Shown: positions 8,301-17,244, counted from the first letter of the stretch. The stretch: 36,068 bases of DNA from Candidatus Melainabacteria bacterium (GCA_003258735.1 QHME01000020.1:1-36068), one strand, 5' to 3'. Numbers and translations are program-made. Notes: a model not told the origin generated them from the sequence alone.

Positions 8301-8440
8301 AGAATCTATCAATGTTGATAAAAACTAGGAGGTCACCTGCAGTTGCATTAAATGTGACTCCACTTCGTTTCACCTGCTGTTCTAGGTGACAGCCCCCTCT
8401 CCCTCACCCTCTTCCACAAGGAAAGAGGGCTCTTTCAGCC
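8301..8440. repeat. Composite intergenic repeat region with palindromes
   Basis: The 19 bases at 8301-8319 (agaatctatcaatgttgat) recur exactly at 35890-35908, and in both places GTCACC follows after exactly 12 bases. From 8332 to 8390 the ends GTCACCT and AGGTGAC form inverted arms. From 8391 the strand becomes pyrimidine-rich and unusually GC-rich, with a hairpin CCCTCTTCC/GGAAAGAGGG (8407-8429). It fills the space between the XRE gene and the end of the ribonucleotide reductase gene, and may end the latter's transcript, although no U tract follows on the minus strand. Confidence 0.65.
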
Positions 8441-8441
8441 C

Positions 8442-10415
8442 TTATGCACAGCCGGAGTAACCGCAATTCAGGCAAATAAAACAGCCTTCTGCCATTTTTA
8501 TTTCCGCACCACATTCTGGACATTTTACTGTTTTTATTTCACCTGTCGGATTGTAATCTTCAGGTGGTTCGATTGGTTTTATTTCAATTGTTTTTTTTGC
8601 TTTCTCCAAATTCATTGGCTGAAATTGTCTTGAATTATTTCGATAAACCGTAATACCTTTTAAATTATTTTTATAAGCTAAAATATATGTCTTTTTGATG
8701 TCCTCTCTTGTTGCTGATTCAATAAAATTTACGGTTTTTGATACCGCATTATCGGTAAATTGCTGAAAAGCCGCTTGCATCTTTACATGCCAGTATGGTG
8801 AAATATCATGCGCTGTAACAAAAATCCTTTTGACCTCATCAGGTAATTCTTCAATATGTGCAACTGAACCACATTTTGCGATTTTATTCATCAAATCTTC
8901 TGTATATAAACCATGAGTTTTCATATACTTTTCAAAAACAGGATTAACTTCCAATAGCTCTGTTCCATCCATAATGAGTCTTGAAAAAACAAGACCAAAC
9001 AGCGGTTCAATTCCGCCTGATGCGCCTGCAATCATTGAAATTGTTCCGGTAGGTGCAATACAAGTTGTTGTCGCATTACGTAATCCATATTTTTGAACAT
9101 CTTTATCCAACTGAGCCCACATTTTGTCGTTCACTTTATGAGAAGTCTTTCCTGCAAATTTCTTTGAAAAATAGTGAGAGTCTTCGTATACACTACCTTT
9201 AAAATTGTTAAAGCACCCTCTTTCTTTTGCCAATTCAACAGATTCAGTTTTTGATACATAGTCAATAAATGACATGACATCTGTAGCTAAACTTGTCCCT
9301 CCTTCTGAATTATATGCAATACCCATTTGCATAAGCATATCAGCCCAGCCCATTACGCCAAGTCCGATTTTTCGGTTGTTTTGAACCATTTCAGAAATTT
9401 GCGGTAACGGATAATTATTTACAACAATCACGTTGTCCAAAAATCTCATTGCAGTACGGACAGTATTTTCTAACAAATCCCAATTCACTACAAACTCTCC
9501 GTCTTGTTCTTTTACCATAAGTCCAAGATTTATTGAGCCTAAATTGCAAGCTTCATAAGGTAAAAGCGGAACTTCTCCACATGGGTTTGTTGATTCTATT
9601 TTTCCGATTTGAGGAGTTGGATTATCTTTATTTATTTTATCAATAAATACAATTCCCGGTTCACCGTTTTTCCATGCACTATCAATAATTAAATCAAAAA
9701 CAGCACCAGCATCCATTCTGCCTACAGCTTCATTATTTTGCGGATTAATTAAATCGTAGTCTTTACCGTTTAAATATGCTTCCATAAATTTGTCGGTAAT
9801 AGCAACAGATATATTAAAATTGTTCAATTTATTATTATCGGATTTGCAATTTATAAATTCAATGATGTCAGGATGGTCAACCCTTAATATTCCCATATTA
9901 GCACCGCGCCTTGTGCCACCTTGTTTTACGGCTTCGGTTGCAGCGTTAAAAACTTCCATAAAAGAAACAGGTCCAGAGGACACTCCCATAGTTGAGCGAA
10001 CTACACTGTTTTTAGGTCTTAGACGTGAAAATGAAAACCCTGTACCTCCGCCTGATTGATGTATCAATGCAGTATTTTTAATTGTTTCAAAAATACTTTC
10101 TAAACTGTCATCTATTGGCAAAACAAAACAAGCTGCTAATTGTCCCAAATCTCGTCCTGCATTCATTAAGGTCGGAGAATTTGGCATAAAATATCTATGA
10201 GTAATTGCATTATAAAATCTGTCTGATAAATTTTGTACATCTTTGGATGTTTTACCAAATTCTAAATCTCCGCTAGCGATTGTATCAGCAACACGACGAA
10301 ACATATCTTGTGGAGTTTCAATACAATTTCCGTTCTTGTCGCGTTTAAGGTATCTTTTTTCTAATACTTTTAAGGCATTTCTTGTTAAAATAATTTTATT
10401 ATCCGCAGATGACAT
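8442..10415 (-). CDS. nrdJ: Adenosylcobalamin-dependent (class II) ribonucleoside-diphosphate reductase
   Basis: Reduces ribonucleotides to deoxyribonucleotides using a radical generated from adenosylcobalamin, so it needs no oxygen. In order are visible SPTLMNAG, AACFVLPIDDSLESIF, the glycine loop GGGTGFSFSRLRP, NPCGEVPLLPYEACNLGSIN and CIAPTGTISMIAG. The NPCGE Cys is the expected thiyl radical site, and the Cys of AACFVLP and EACNLG are the expected redox pair. The C-terminus carries a zinc-ribbon-like CPECG...CLNCGYSGC tail that probably relays electrons from thioredoxin. No small radical subunit gene is nearby, as expected for class II. The start at 10415 has GGGAGG upstream. At 657 residues it is of usual length. 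Confidence 0.95.
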   Translation of the reverse strand: MSSADNKIILTRNALKVLEKRYLKRDKNGNCIETPQDMFRRVADTIASGDLEFGKTSKDVQNLSDRFYNAITHRYFMPNSPTLMNAGRDLGQLAACFVLPIDDSLESIFETIKNTALIHQSGGGTGFSFSRLRPKNSVVRSTMGVSSGPVSFMEVFNAATEAVKQGGTRRGANMGILRVDHPDIIEFINCKSDNNKLNNFNISVAITDKFMEAYLNGKDYDLINPQNNEAVGRMDAGAVFDLIIDSAWKNGEPGIVFIDKINKDNPTPQIGKIESTNPCGEVPLLPYEACNLGSINLGLMVKEQDGEFVVNWDLLENTVRTAMRFLDNVIVVNNYPLPQISEMVQNNRKIGLGVMGWADMLMQMGIAYNSEGGTSLATDVMSFIDYVSKTESVELAKERGCFNNFKGSVYEDSHYFSKKFAGKTSHKVNDKMWAQLDKDVQKYGLRNATTTCIAPTGTISMIAGASGGIEPLFGLVFSRLIMDGTELLEVNPVFEKYMKTHGLYTEDLMNKIAKCGSVAHIEELPDEVKRIFVTAHDISPYWHVKMQAAFQQFTDNAVSKTVNFIESATREDIKKTYILAYKNNLKGITVYRNNSRQFQPMNLEKAKKTIEIKPIEPPEDYNPTGEIKTVKCPECGAEIKMAEGCFICLNCGYSGCA

Positions 10416-10449
10416 ATTAAACCTCCCACATAAACCTTTTTTTATTAAA

Positions 10450-10479
10450 ATTGTACACCCATAAAATATAATAATGCAA
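10450..10479 (-). promoter_or_regulatory. Promoter of nrdJ
   Basis: On the minus strand: TTGCAT (10474-10479), an 18-base spacer and TACAAT (10450-10455), followed by the GGGAGGT ribosome site. I looked for a cobalamin riboswitch in the short leader and saw no sign of one. Confidence 0.6.
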
Positions 10480-10532
10480 TATATTATCCGAAAAGAGAAT
10501 ACATTAATGTCTTTTTATGCTATATTAGGGAC

Positions 10533-12380
10533 ATGATTTGGAGAGGTTTTAGGGTATTTTTAGTTGTAATTTTTGTGGCTTTATTATGTAGAGCCTGTTT
10601 GGTTAAGGATGTTCCTACATCTAAAGACACAATAAAAACTTCTACCAATGAAGAACTCTCAATAAGTTATCCGACACCCAAAAATGTTACAATAAATGGT
10701 GTGGATTATTTAGAATCTCAAGCTCCGATTGGAAAATTTGGCGGAGAAATGATTGAATCAACTATTGGAGAAGGTCCAAAAACATTTAATCCATTCAATT
10801 GCAAAGACAATATTTCTTCTCAATTGTCGAGTGTTATGTATGATGGTTTATTAACATCTGACCCTATTACAGGTCAACCTATACCAAAACTCGCAAAGAG
10901 TTTTTCTATTTCACCTGATGGCAAAACTTATACAATCAAACTACGACATGGCATAAAATGGTCTGATGGTAAACCTATAACTGCAGATGACGTTGTATTC
11001 ACTTGGCGCGATATTATATTTGCAGGGCTTGGTGATACATCAACAAGAGATTCTCTCGTTATAGATGATAAATTACCTACGGTAAAAAAGATTGATGATT
11101 ATACTGTTATATTTACGACACCAAAGCCTTTTGCGCCATTTATAAGGATGTTATCAACATCAATTGCTCCAAAACATTTTTTCATATCTGCTGTAAAAAA
11201 TGGCGGTGTTGATTTTGACACATTTTTGTCAACCAATACTAATCCCTCTGATTTTGTTGTTTCTGGCGCTTTTAAATTAAAAGAATATGTTCCTGCTCAA
11301 AGAGTAGTATTTGAAAGAAATCCTAATTATTATGAAATAAATAAAAAGGGTGAAAAATTACCGTATTTGAACAGACTTGTATTTTTGATTGTTGGGGATT
11401 TGAATAACGAAGTTTTGAAGTTTGAGGCTAAGGAGCTTGATATAATTTCATTACAAGGTTCAAAAGTCGCAAGATATAAAGCTATTGAACCGCATTCTGA
11501 TTTTAAATTGTATAATCTTGGTCCAACTACAGGAACAATGTATTTGTCTCTAAATTTGAACAATCGTACAAATAAAAAGGGAAAATTCTACGTTGACCCA
11601 ATTAAGCAAAAATGGTTTCAAGATTTGAATTTTAGAAAGGCGGTTGATTATGCAATTGACAGAAAAAATATGGTGTTTAATATTGCAAACGGTATTGGTG
11701 CGCCACTATTTACACCAGAAAGCCTAAATTCTATTTATTTGAACAAAAAACTTAAACCTTATGATAAAGATATCAATAAATCAAAAGAACTCCTCAAAAA
11801 ATCAGGTTTTTATACGGATAAAAAAGGAAAACTTTATGATAAATATGGTCATAGAGTGGAGTTTGACTTATATACAAATGCCGGAAATACTGAGCGTGAG
11901 GCAATTGGTGTTATGGTCAAGCAAGACCTTGAAGATTTGGGGATGAAGGTCAATTTCAAACCTATAGAATTCAATTCTCTGGTTAATAAACTTGTTAGTA
12001 CATTTGACTGGGATATGGTGATAATGGGACTTACCGGTTCTCCATTAGAACCAAATGGTGGAAAAAATGTCTGGTTATCGGACGGTCGACTCCACATGTT
12101 TAATATGCGAACACCTGAAGAAGGTAAAGCTAAATTATTACCGTGGGAAAAGGAGCTTGATTATTTGTATACTCAAGGTGCTTTAGCTACAAAATTTGAA
12201 GATCGCAAAAAGTATTATGACAAATATCAAGAAATTGTCTATAACGAAAAACCAATGATATACATCTATTCACCTGTTATTATTATGGCAATTCGTGACA
12301 AGTTCAAAAATATTTATCCGTCAAATCTTGGTGGACTGACTCATAATATTGAAGAAATTTACATCGGAGGAGATAACTAA
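10533..12380 (+). CDS. ABC transporter substrate-binding protein, peptide/opine/nickel family (family 5)
   Basis: The extracytoplasmic binding component of an oligopeptide-type importer, 615 residues. An N-terminal hydrophobic segment (about residues 5-19) ends in CRAC. That Cys could be lipidated, but the -3 position is Cys and -2 is Arg, so the lipobox is atypical. The family 5 signature follows: TFNPFNCKDN, PKLAKSFSISPDGKTYTIKL, GIKWSDGKPITADDVVFTWR, and later DFRKAVDYAIDR-like text (NFRKAVDYAIDR). It is followed by two permease genes at spacings of 2 bases and -4 bases, clearly one operon. A TATATT (10521-10526) lies very close to the ATG, so the leader is very short or absent, although AGGG is also present four bases before the start. 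The transported substrate is unknown. Confidence 0.92.
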   Translation: MIWRGFRVFLVVIFVALLCRACLVKDVPTSKDTIKTSTNEELSISYPTPKNVTINGVDYLESQAPIGKFGGEMIESTIGEGPKTFNPFNCKDNISSQLSSVMYDGLLTSDPITGQPIPKLAKSFSISPDGKTYTIKLRHGIKWSDGKPITADDVVFTWRDIIFAGLGDTSTRDSLVIDDKLPTVKKIDDYTVIFTTPKPFAPFIRMLSTSIAPKHFFISAVKNGGVDFDTFLSTNTNPSDFVVSGAFKLKEYVPAQRVVFERNPNYYEINKKGEKLPYLNRLVFLIVGDLNNEVLKFEAKELDIISLQGSKVARYKAIEPHSDFKLYNLGPTTGTMYLSLNLNNRTNKKGKFYVDPIKQKWFQDLNFRKAVDYAIDRKNMVFNIANGIGAPLFTPESLNSIYLNKKLKPYDKDINKSKELLKKSGFYTDKKGKLYDKYGHRVEFDLYTNAGNTEREAIGVMVKQDLEDLGMKVNFKPIEFNSLVNKLVSTFDWDMVIMGLTGSPLEPNGGKNVWLSDGRLHMFNMRTPEEGKAKLLPWEKELDYLYTQGALATKFEDRKKYYDKYQEIVYNEKPMIYIYSPVIIMAIRDKFKNIYPSNLGGLTHNIEEIYIGGDN

Positions 12381-12382
12381 CA

Positions 12383-13354
12383 ATGGAAACTCTGAAATAT
12401 ATAGTAAAAAGAATACTTCAAACTATACCGCTATTGGTGATGGTTTCAATTATAAGCTTTTTTATTATCAGATTATCTCCTGTTGACCCTCTTGCTGAAT
12501 TGAAATTAAATCCGTCAATATCACCTGTTACTGTAGAAAAAGAGCGACAACGTTTAGGACTTGATAAACCTATAATCGTGCAATACGGTAAATGGGCAAT
12601 TTCGTTTGTAAAAGGCGATTTGGGGGTAACTTCAAACGGAGAAAGAGTTAGTCAAAAATTAAAAGAACGAATACCTAATACACTGCTTTTGACAACTATT
12701 GTAATATTTTTAACTTGGCTTGTCGGAGTTCCTTTAGGAATAATTGCAGCAGTAAAATGGAAAACCCCATTTGACAGAATTTTGACTGTTTTGACAAGTA
12801 TTGGTATGGCGATTCCATCATTTTTCTTTGCCGTATTACTGTTGATGTTTGCGGTAAAAACTGGTTGGTTTCCTATCGGAGGTTTGACCAGTCCTAATTT
12901 TGCAGATATGAATATCTTTCATAAGTTTCTTGATATATCATATCATTTAGTTTTGCCGGTGTTTGTACTGTTTACAATATCTCTTGCCGGTTTGCAAAGA
13001 CAAATGAGAGCAAATATGCTTGATGTACTTGATAGTGATTATGTAAAATTTGCAAGGGCAAAGGGGCTACCTGAATTTACTGTAATTTATAAACACGCAT
13101 TACGTAATGCGATTAATCCAATGATAACTTTGCTTGGATTTGAATTTGCAGGATTGCTGAGTGGTGCAGCATTGACAGAATATGTATTTCAATATCCGGG
13201 ACTTGGCAGATTGATACTTGAAGCTGTTTTAAAATCTGATATAAATCTTGTAATGGCATCTTTGATGATGGGAGCAATAATGCTTATTTTAGGTAATTTA
13301 ATTGCTGATATTCTACTTATTATCACTGATCCGAGGATTAGGGTGAAGTCATGA
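12383..13354 (+). CDS. Oligopeptide-type ABC transporter permease (DppB/OppB-like)
   Basis: First inner-membrane permease of the importer, 323 residues with about six membrane segments. The N-terminus shows the family pattern YIVKRILQTIPLLVMVSII. The cytoplasmic EAA-type loop that contacts the ATPase is visible as DYVKFARAKGLPEFTVIYKH followed by ALRNAINPMIT. The end, TDPRIRVKS, is characteristic of DppB relatives. It starts two bases after the binding-protein gene, with GGAGGA upstream, and its stop overlaps the start of the next permease by ATGA. Confidence 0.93.
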   Translation: METLKYIVKRILQTIPLLVMVSIISFFIIRLSPVDPLAELKLNPSISPVTVEKERQRLGLDKPIIVQYGKWAISFVKGDLGVTSNGERVSQKLKERIPNTLLLTTIVIFLTWLVGVPLGIIAAVKWKTPFDRILTVLTSIGMAIPSFFFAVLLLMFAVKTGWFPIGGLTSPNFADMNIFHKFLDISYHLVLPVFVLFTISLAGLQRQMRANMLDVLDSDYVKFARAKGLPEFTVIYKHALRNAINPMITLLGFEFAGLLSGAALTEYVFQYPGLGRLILEAVLKSDINLVMASLMMGAIMLILGNLIADILLIITDPRIRVKS

Positions 13355-14421
13355 TGATACGAGAAGTTTTGATACAATTATGGAAAGATAAATTTGCAAG
13401 AGCAGCCCTAATTGTTCTTGGAATTATTTATATTACCTTATTTTTGGCTGATTTTATTGCACCTTATACTAAAGATTTTTCAGATAGAACAATGGCGTAT
13501 GTACCGCCATCAAAAGTCTTTACTATAGATGAAAATGGCAAATTGTCAAAGCCATATACTTACAATTATGTGAGAACATTTAATCAAGATACACTTGAAA
13601 TTGAATATAATTTTGATAGGACAAAAAAACACTATGTAAAATTCTTATCAAAAGGTGAGCCTTACAAGTTTTTAGGGCTAATTCCGATGAAAAGGCACCT
13701 GTTTACTACGGATGCTGGCGGTAGAATATTTCTTCTCGGCACAGATATAAATGGAAGAGATGTTTTTTCAAGATTGTTGTTTGGTGGACGAATCTCTATG
13801 ACAATAGGATTTTTGGCATTATTTGTCTTGTTTCCTATAGGATTATTGTATGGTGGAATTTCAGGGTATTTCGGAGGAAAAGTTGATGCGGTAATGATGA
13901 GATTTGCAGAGGCAGTTATGTCTATACCAAGTTTTTATTTACTAATCATTTTAGCCTCTATATTGCCCTCAGGCATGACAAGTACTCAGCGATTTTTATT
14001 GATTGTTATAATACTTGCTCTGATTGGTTGGGCAGGATTTGCTCGTGTCGTTAGAGGTATGGTTTTATCAATAAAAAATCAGGAATATGTTCAAGCTGCG
14101 CAGTCTATAGGTGCATCAAAAATGCGAATAATTACAAAACATATCTTACCGCAAACAACAAGTTTTGTAATTGTTGCTATGACCCTATCAATACCATCAT
14201 ACATATTGTCTGAATCAGGATTGAGCTTTTTAGGGTTAGGTATTCAGCAGCCTGATGCCAGTTGGGGGAATATGTTAAAAGAAGCTCAAGAGTTTACAAA
14301 TATTATATATCGCCCTTGGTTGCTTGCTCCCGGATTCTTAATTTTTGTATCGGTTTTGGCATTTAACCTTATAGGTGATACCATAAGAGATATTTTAGAT
14401 CCACAAAGTAAAATAAGATAA
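13351..14421 (+). CDS. Oligopeptide-type ABC transporter permease (DppC/OppC-like)
   Basis: Second permease, 356 residues. After the first membrane segment there is a long extracytoplasmic stretch (about residues 33-125), with the family motif GTDINGRDVFSRLLFGGRIS at its end. It is followed by five membrane segments and the EAA-type loop YVQAAQSIGASKMRIITKHI. SFLGLGIQQPDASWGNML near residue 290 is typical of DppC. It starts inside the stop of the first permease (ATGA overlap), which implies coupled translation. No ATPase gene (DppD/DppF) follows, so the ATP-binding subunits must be encoded elsewhere. Confidence 0.93.
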   Translation: MMIREVLIQLWKDKFARAALIVLGIIYITLFLADFIAPYTKDFSDRTMAYVPPSKVFTIDENGKLSKPYTYNYVRTFNQDTLEIEYNFDRTKKHYVKFLSKGEPYKFLGLIPMKRHLFTTDAGGRIFLLGTDINGRDVFSRLLFGGRISMTIGFLALFVLFPIGLLYGGISGYFGGKVDAVMMRFAEAVMSIPSFYLLIILASILPSGMTSTQRFLLIVIILALIGWAGFARVVRGMVLSIKNQEYVQAAQSIGASKMRIITKHILPQTTSFVIVAMTLSIPSYILSESGLSFLGLGIQQPDASWGNMLKEAQEFTNIIYRPWLLAPGFLIFVSVLAFNLIGDTIRDILDPQSKIR

Positions 14422-14442
14422 TGGAGGATAAATAGAAAAAGT

Positions 14443-15135
14443 ATGAGTAAAGATTCAAAAATCGCAACAGCATTAGCAGCTGGACTTATTGCCTTTGGTG
14501 TTTTTGTTTTTCTATGGATTCTTCCTTTTTTGTATGTTTATATTGGAATGGTTGAGCAGGGACAGACAGGTACGCACAATACAAAATGGGACAAGCTTGC
14601 CGTAGAATTTTCGCTGTTTTATCCGCAGAAAGTTTACACAATTGAGGCGGCTTTACCTGGGTTATTGGAGTCAAAAGATTATTGCTCTGTAATAAAATAT
14701 TATAAGAGATTAGAGAAAATAAATGCACAAACTCCTGCTACAACATATTTGGCAACTTATGCTTATATTCAGGATGGGGATTTTGAAAATGCGCTATACT
14801 ATGCAAAAAAAGAAAATAATTTAAAACATTTGGCGAAAATTTATATTCTGACAAAAGATTATAAAAATGCTCAAATTGTTGTTGGCAAAATGCTTGCTGA
14901 AGAGTCTCCAAAACCGCAAAGTTATTTGTATGAAGCAGAACTTGAAAGTCGTAGAGGTAATTACAAAGTTGCTAAAGCTTATATAGATAGAGCAATTATT
15001 CGAATGCCACATTCTGTTGATGCTTTGCAAGTTAAAGCAAATATTGAAAAGAAACTTGGAAATAAAAAAGAATATAAACGAATAATTGCTAAAATAAAAG
15101 AACTTGAAATAAAAAATAATGAAAGGATTAAGTAA
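14443..15135 (+). CDS. Membrane-anchored TPR protein
   Basis: A 230-residue protein with one N-terminal membrane segment (about residues 10-36), the rest probably being helical hairpins of the tetratricopeptide type. The clearest repeats are YLATYAYIQDGDFENALYYA (about residues 102-121), LAKIYILTKDYKNAQIVVGK and YLYEAELESRRGNYKVAKAY followed by DRAIIRMPHSVDAL. Such proteins act as binding scaffolds. Its place directly after the importer permeases and before the MgtC-type gene suggests co-transcription, but no functional link can be read. A GGAGGA lies 14 bases before the ATG, further than normal. Confidence 0.75.
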   Translation: MSKDSKIATALAAGLIAFGVFVFLWILPFLYVYIGMVEQGQTGTHNTKWDKLAVEFSLFYPQKVYTIEAALPGLLESKDYCSVIKYYKRLEKINAQTPATTYLATYAYIQDGDFENALYYAKKENNLKHLAKIYILTKDYKNAQIVVGKMLAEESPKPQSYLYEAELESRRGNYKVAKAYIDRAIIRMPHSVDALQVKANIEKKLGNKKEYKRIIAKIKELEIKNNERIK

Positions 15136-15137
15136 TA

Positions 15138-15881
15138 ATGCTTGATGTAAATATGGACCACCTGACAAATATAATAAATTTAGATTATATGCTGCGAATT
15201 ACTATTGCTGTGATTTTTGGATTTTGTTTAGGTTTAGAACGAGAACTTACCAATAAATATGCAGGTTTAAGAACGCACATTCTGGTATGTTTGGGAGCTT
15301 GCGTATTCACTTTGATTTCTATTTACGGTTTTCCGACATTTGCACCGGGAGATAATGTCGTAGTTGACCAAGCAACAGGTATAAGAGATACTTCAAGGGT
15401 TGCGGCTCAAATCGTCACAGGTATCGGTTTTATTGGTGCAGGTACGGTTTTGAGAAACGGTCCAATCGTTCTTGGTTTAACAACAGCTGCAACTTTATGG
15501 ATAGCTGCAAGTATTGGTATGGCATGTGGAGCAGGCATGTTTGAAATTGCATTTGCCGGAACATTGTTATCTATTTTAACACTTGTTTCAATAAGAGTAT
15601 TTGAAAGAAAAGTCCTTCCTACCAGTACAAAGCGTACAAAACGTATCAAAATCGGTATTGTTTGCCAAAATGAATTTGCAGAAAAAATCCAAGAATTTAT
15701 TATTGAAAAATACCAAGATATTTCAGAGCTATCTAAAAAACAAATGATTGCAGACCAAAATTGTTCAAAAATTACTTGTATTTTAGATGTTATGACAAGA
15801 AAACCTATCAAGGAGTTATACAAAGCTTTTCAGAATATGGAAGGAATTGATTCCATTTCAATTCAAGAAACTTTAGAGTAG
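15138..15881 (+). CDS. MgtC/SapB-family membrane protein
   Basis: A 247-residue protein with an MgtC-type membrane domain (about residues 15-155). The family signature is clear: FCLGLERELTNKYAGLRTHI, then VTGIGFIGAGTVLR and GLTTAATLWIAASIGM. A C-terminal cytoplasmic domain (about 165-247) looks like the ACT-type domain found in many members. MgtC proteins are associated with magnesium limitation and, in pathogens, with acid or macrophage survival; in other bacteria the role is less clear. The gene begins two bases after the TPR gene, with AAAGGA upstream, and ends the importer operon. Confidence 0.9.
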   Translation: MLDVNMDHLTNIINLDYMLRITIAVIFGFCLGLERELTNKYAGLRTHILVCLGACVFTLISIYGFPTFAPGDNVVVDQATGIRDTSRVAAQIVTGIGFIGAGTVLRNGPIVLGLTTAATLWIAASIGMACGAGMFEIAFAGTLLSILTLVSIRVFERKVLPTSTKRTKRIKIGIVCQNEFAEKIQEFIIEKYQDISELSKKQMIADQNCSKITCILDVMTRKPIKELYKAFQNMEGIDSISIQETLE

Positions 15882-15889
15882 ATAAAACC

Positions 15890-15918
15890 TTTACAACCGA
15901 ATGTATTTACGATAGGAT
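15890..15918 (+). promoter_or_regulatory. Promoter of the pyrH-frr-cdsA-rnc-rpe operon
   Basis: TTTACA (15890-15895), a 17-base spacer and TAGGAT (15913-15918) lie between the MgtC-type gene and pyrH. The -10 differs from consensus at two positions, so read-through from upstream may also contribute. Confidence 0.45.
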
Positions 15919-15947
15919 AAAGCAGAGAATATAAGGGAGATATTAAG

Positions 15948-16658
15948 TTGAAATATAAAAGAATTTTATTAAAGGTGAGCGGAGAGGCATTGTTGGGAAA
16001 TCAACAGTTCGGTATTGATAAAACTCCTGTTACAATGATTGCAAATGAAATCAAAAAAGTGACATCTGAAGGTGCTCAAGTTGCTGTTGTTGTTGGTGGT
16101 GGAAACATCTTTAGAGGAATGAGAAATAGTGCTGAATTGGGCATGGATCAAGCTTCAGGAGATTATGTCGGAATGTTGGCAACTGTTATGAATGCAGTTG
16201 TTTTACAAAGTGCATTAACTCAAATTGGGGTTCAGTGCAGGGTTCAATCAGCTATCGCAATAAACCAAATAGCTGAACCATACATCCGTCATAGAGCAAT
16301 CAGGCACCTTGAAAAAGGCAGAGTTGTAATTTTTGCAGCAGGTACGGGTAATCCATTCTTTACAACAGATACTGCAGCTGCCCTAAGAGCATCTGAAATT
16401 AATGCAGAGGCAATGCTTATGGCTAAAAACGGAGTTGATGGGGTTTATACAGATGACCCAAAAACAAATCCAGATGCTAAAAAATTAGAAAATATCAACT
16501 ATGATGAAATTATTAAAAATGGTTTAAAGGTAATGGATACAGCAGCTTGCGCATTGTGTAAGCAAAATAAAATTCCAATTGTCGTATTTGATTTCAAAAA
16601 AGAAAACGGCATTAAAAATATCCTAGATGGTCAGAAAATAGGGACATACATTAGTTAA
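15948..16658 (+). CDS. pyrH: UMP kinase
   Basis: Phosphorylates UMP to UDP in pyrimidine nucleotide synthesis, as a hexamer in the cytoplasm. The amino-acid-kinase fold motifs are clear: LLKVSGEALLG at the start, VVVGGGNIFRG near residue 43, and GTGNPFFTTDTAAALRA near 128, followed by NGVDGVYTDDP. At 236 residues it is of normal length. The start codon is TTG at 15948, supported by AAGGGAGA seven bases upstream and by the family's MKYKRILLK-like N-terminus; no ATG fits. It is the first gene of a tight cluster with frr, a very common pairing. Confidence 0.96.
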   Translation: MKYKRILLKVSGEALLGNQQFGIDKTPVTMIANEIKKVTSEGAQVAVVVGGGNIFRGMRNSAELGMDQASGDYVGMLATVMNAVVLQSALTQIGVQCRVQSAIAINQIAEPYIRHRAIRHLEKGRVVIFAAGTGNPFFTTDTAAALRASEINAEAMLMAKNGVDGVYTDDPKTNPDAKKLENINYDEIIKNGLKVMDTAACALCKQNKIPIVVFDFKKENGIKNILDGQKIGTYIS

Positions 16659-16677
16659 TATACGAAAGAGGTAAAAA

Positions 16678-17244
16678 ATGACAGAATCTTTAGAAGAATT
16701 ATTTTTATTCGGAGAAGAAAAAATGGAAAAAGCAATTGCCCAACTTCACAAAGAATTTGGTTCAATTCGTTCAGGTCGTGCTAATCCTGGAATCTTGGAC
16801 AAAGTTATTGTTGAGTACTATGGAGCTCCAACTCCATTAAGACAAATGTCTCAAGTTTCAGTACAAGATGGTACAACACTTGTTATCACCCCTTACGATA
16901 AATCTATTATGAAAGAAATCGAGAAAGCAATCATTAAAGCTGAAATTGGAATTACTCCAAACAGTGATGGTACTTGTATCAGATTGACTTTCCCACCTCT
17001 AACTGAAGATAGAAGACGTGAAATATCTAAAGATGTTAAAAAGTTAGGTGAAGAAGCTAAAGTTGCAGTAAGAAATATTCGTCGTGATATGACTGACAAC
17101 TTGAAAAAAATCGAAAAGAATGAAAATCTACCTGAAGATTTAGTAAAAGATAATCAAGAAAAAATTCAAAAATTAACAGATAAATATACTGCAAATATTG
17201 ATACAGCAGTAGCAGCAAAAGAAAAAGAGGTTATGACAGTATAA
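16678..17244 (+). CDS. frr: Ribosome recycling factor
   Basis: Splits post-termination ribosomes together with EF-G. The sequence shows the full RRF pattern: KAIAQLHKEFGSIRSGRANP near residue 18, VEYYGAPTPLRQMSQVSV near 44, and LTEDRRREISKDVKKLGEEA near 115. The length of 188 residues is usual. GAGG lies seven bases before the ATG. The stop codon shares its last base with the cdsA start (TAATG), so the two are probably translationally coupled. Confidence 0.96.
   Translation: MTESLEELFLFGEEKMEKAIAQLHKEFGSIRSGRANPGILDKVIVEYYGAPTPLRQMSQVSVQDGTTLVITPYDKSIMKEIEKAIIKAEIGITPNSDGTCIRLTFPPLTEDRRREISKDVKKLGEEAKVAVRNIRRDMTDNLKKIEKNENLPEDLVKDNQEKIQKLTDKYTANIDTAVAAKEKEVMTV

Noticed and set aside
10416..10532. 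Cobalamin riboswitch or NrdR boxes before nrdJ
   Set aside because: The leader is short and lacks a B12-box-like sequence. No paired NrdR-type motif was found by eye.
14821..15168. Minus-strand open frame of 115 codons opposite the TPR gene
   Set aside because: Very rich in Phe, Ile and Ser as expected from the complement of AT-rich coding DNA, with no start signal.
15407..15823. A 138-codon open frame on the minus strand within the MgtC-type gene
   Set aside because: It is fully inside a well-recognised membrane protein gene, has no ribosome site and shows no recognisable protein. It reflects codon bias of the plus-strand gene.
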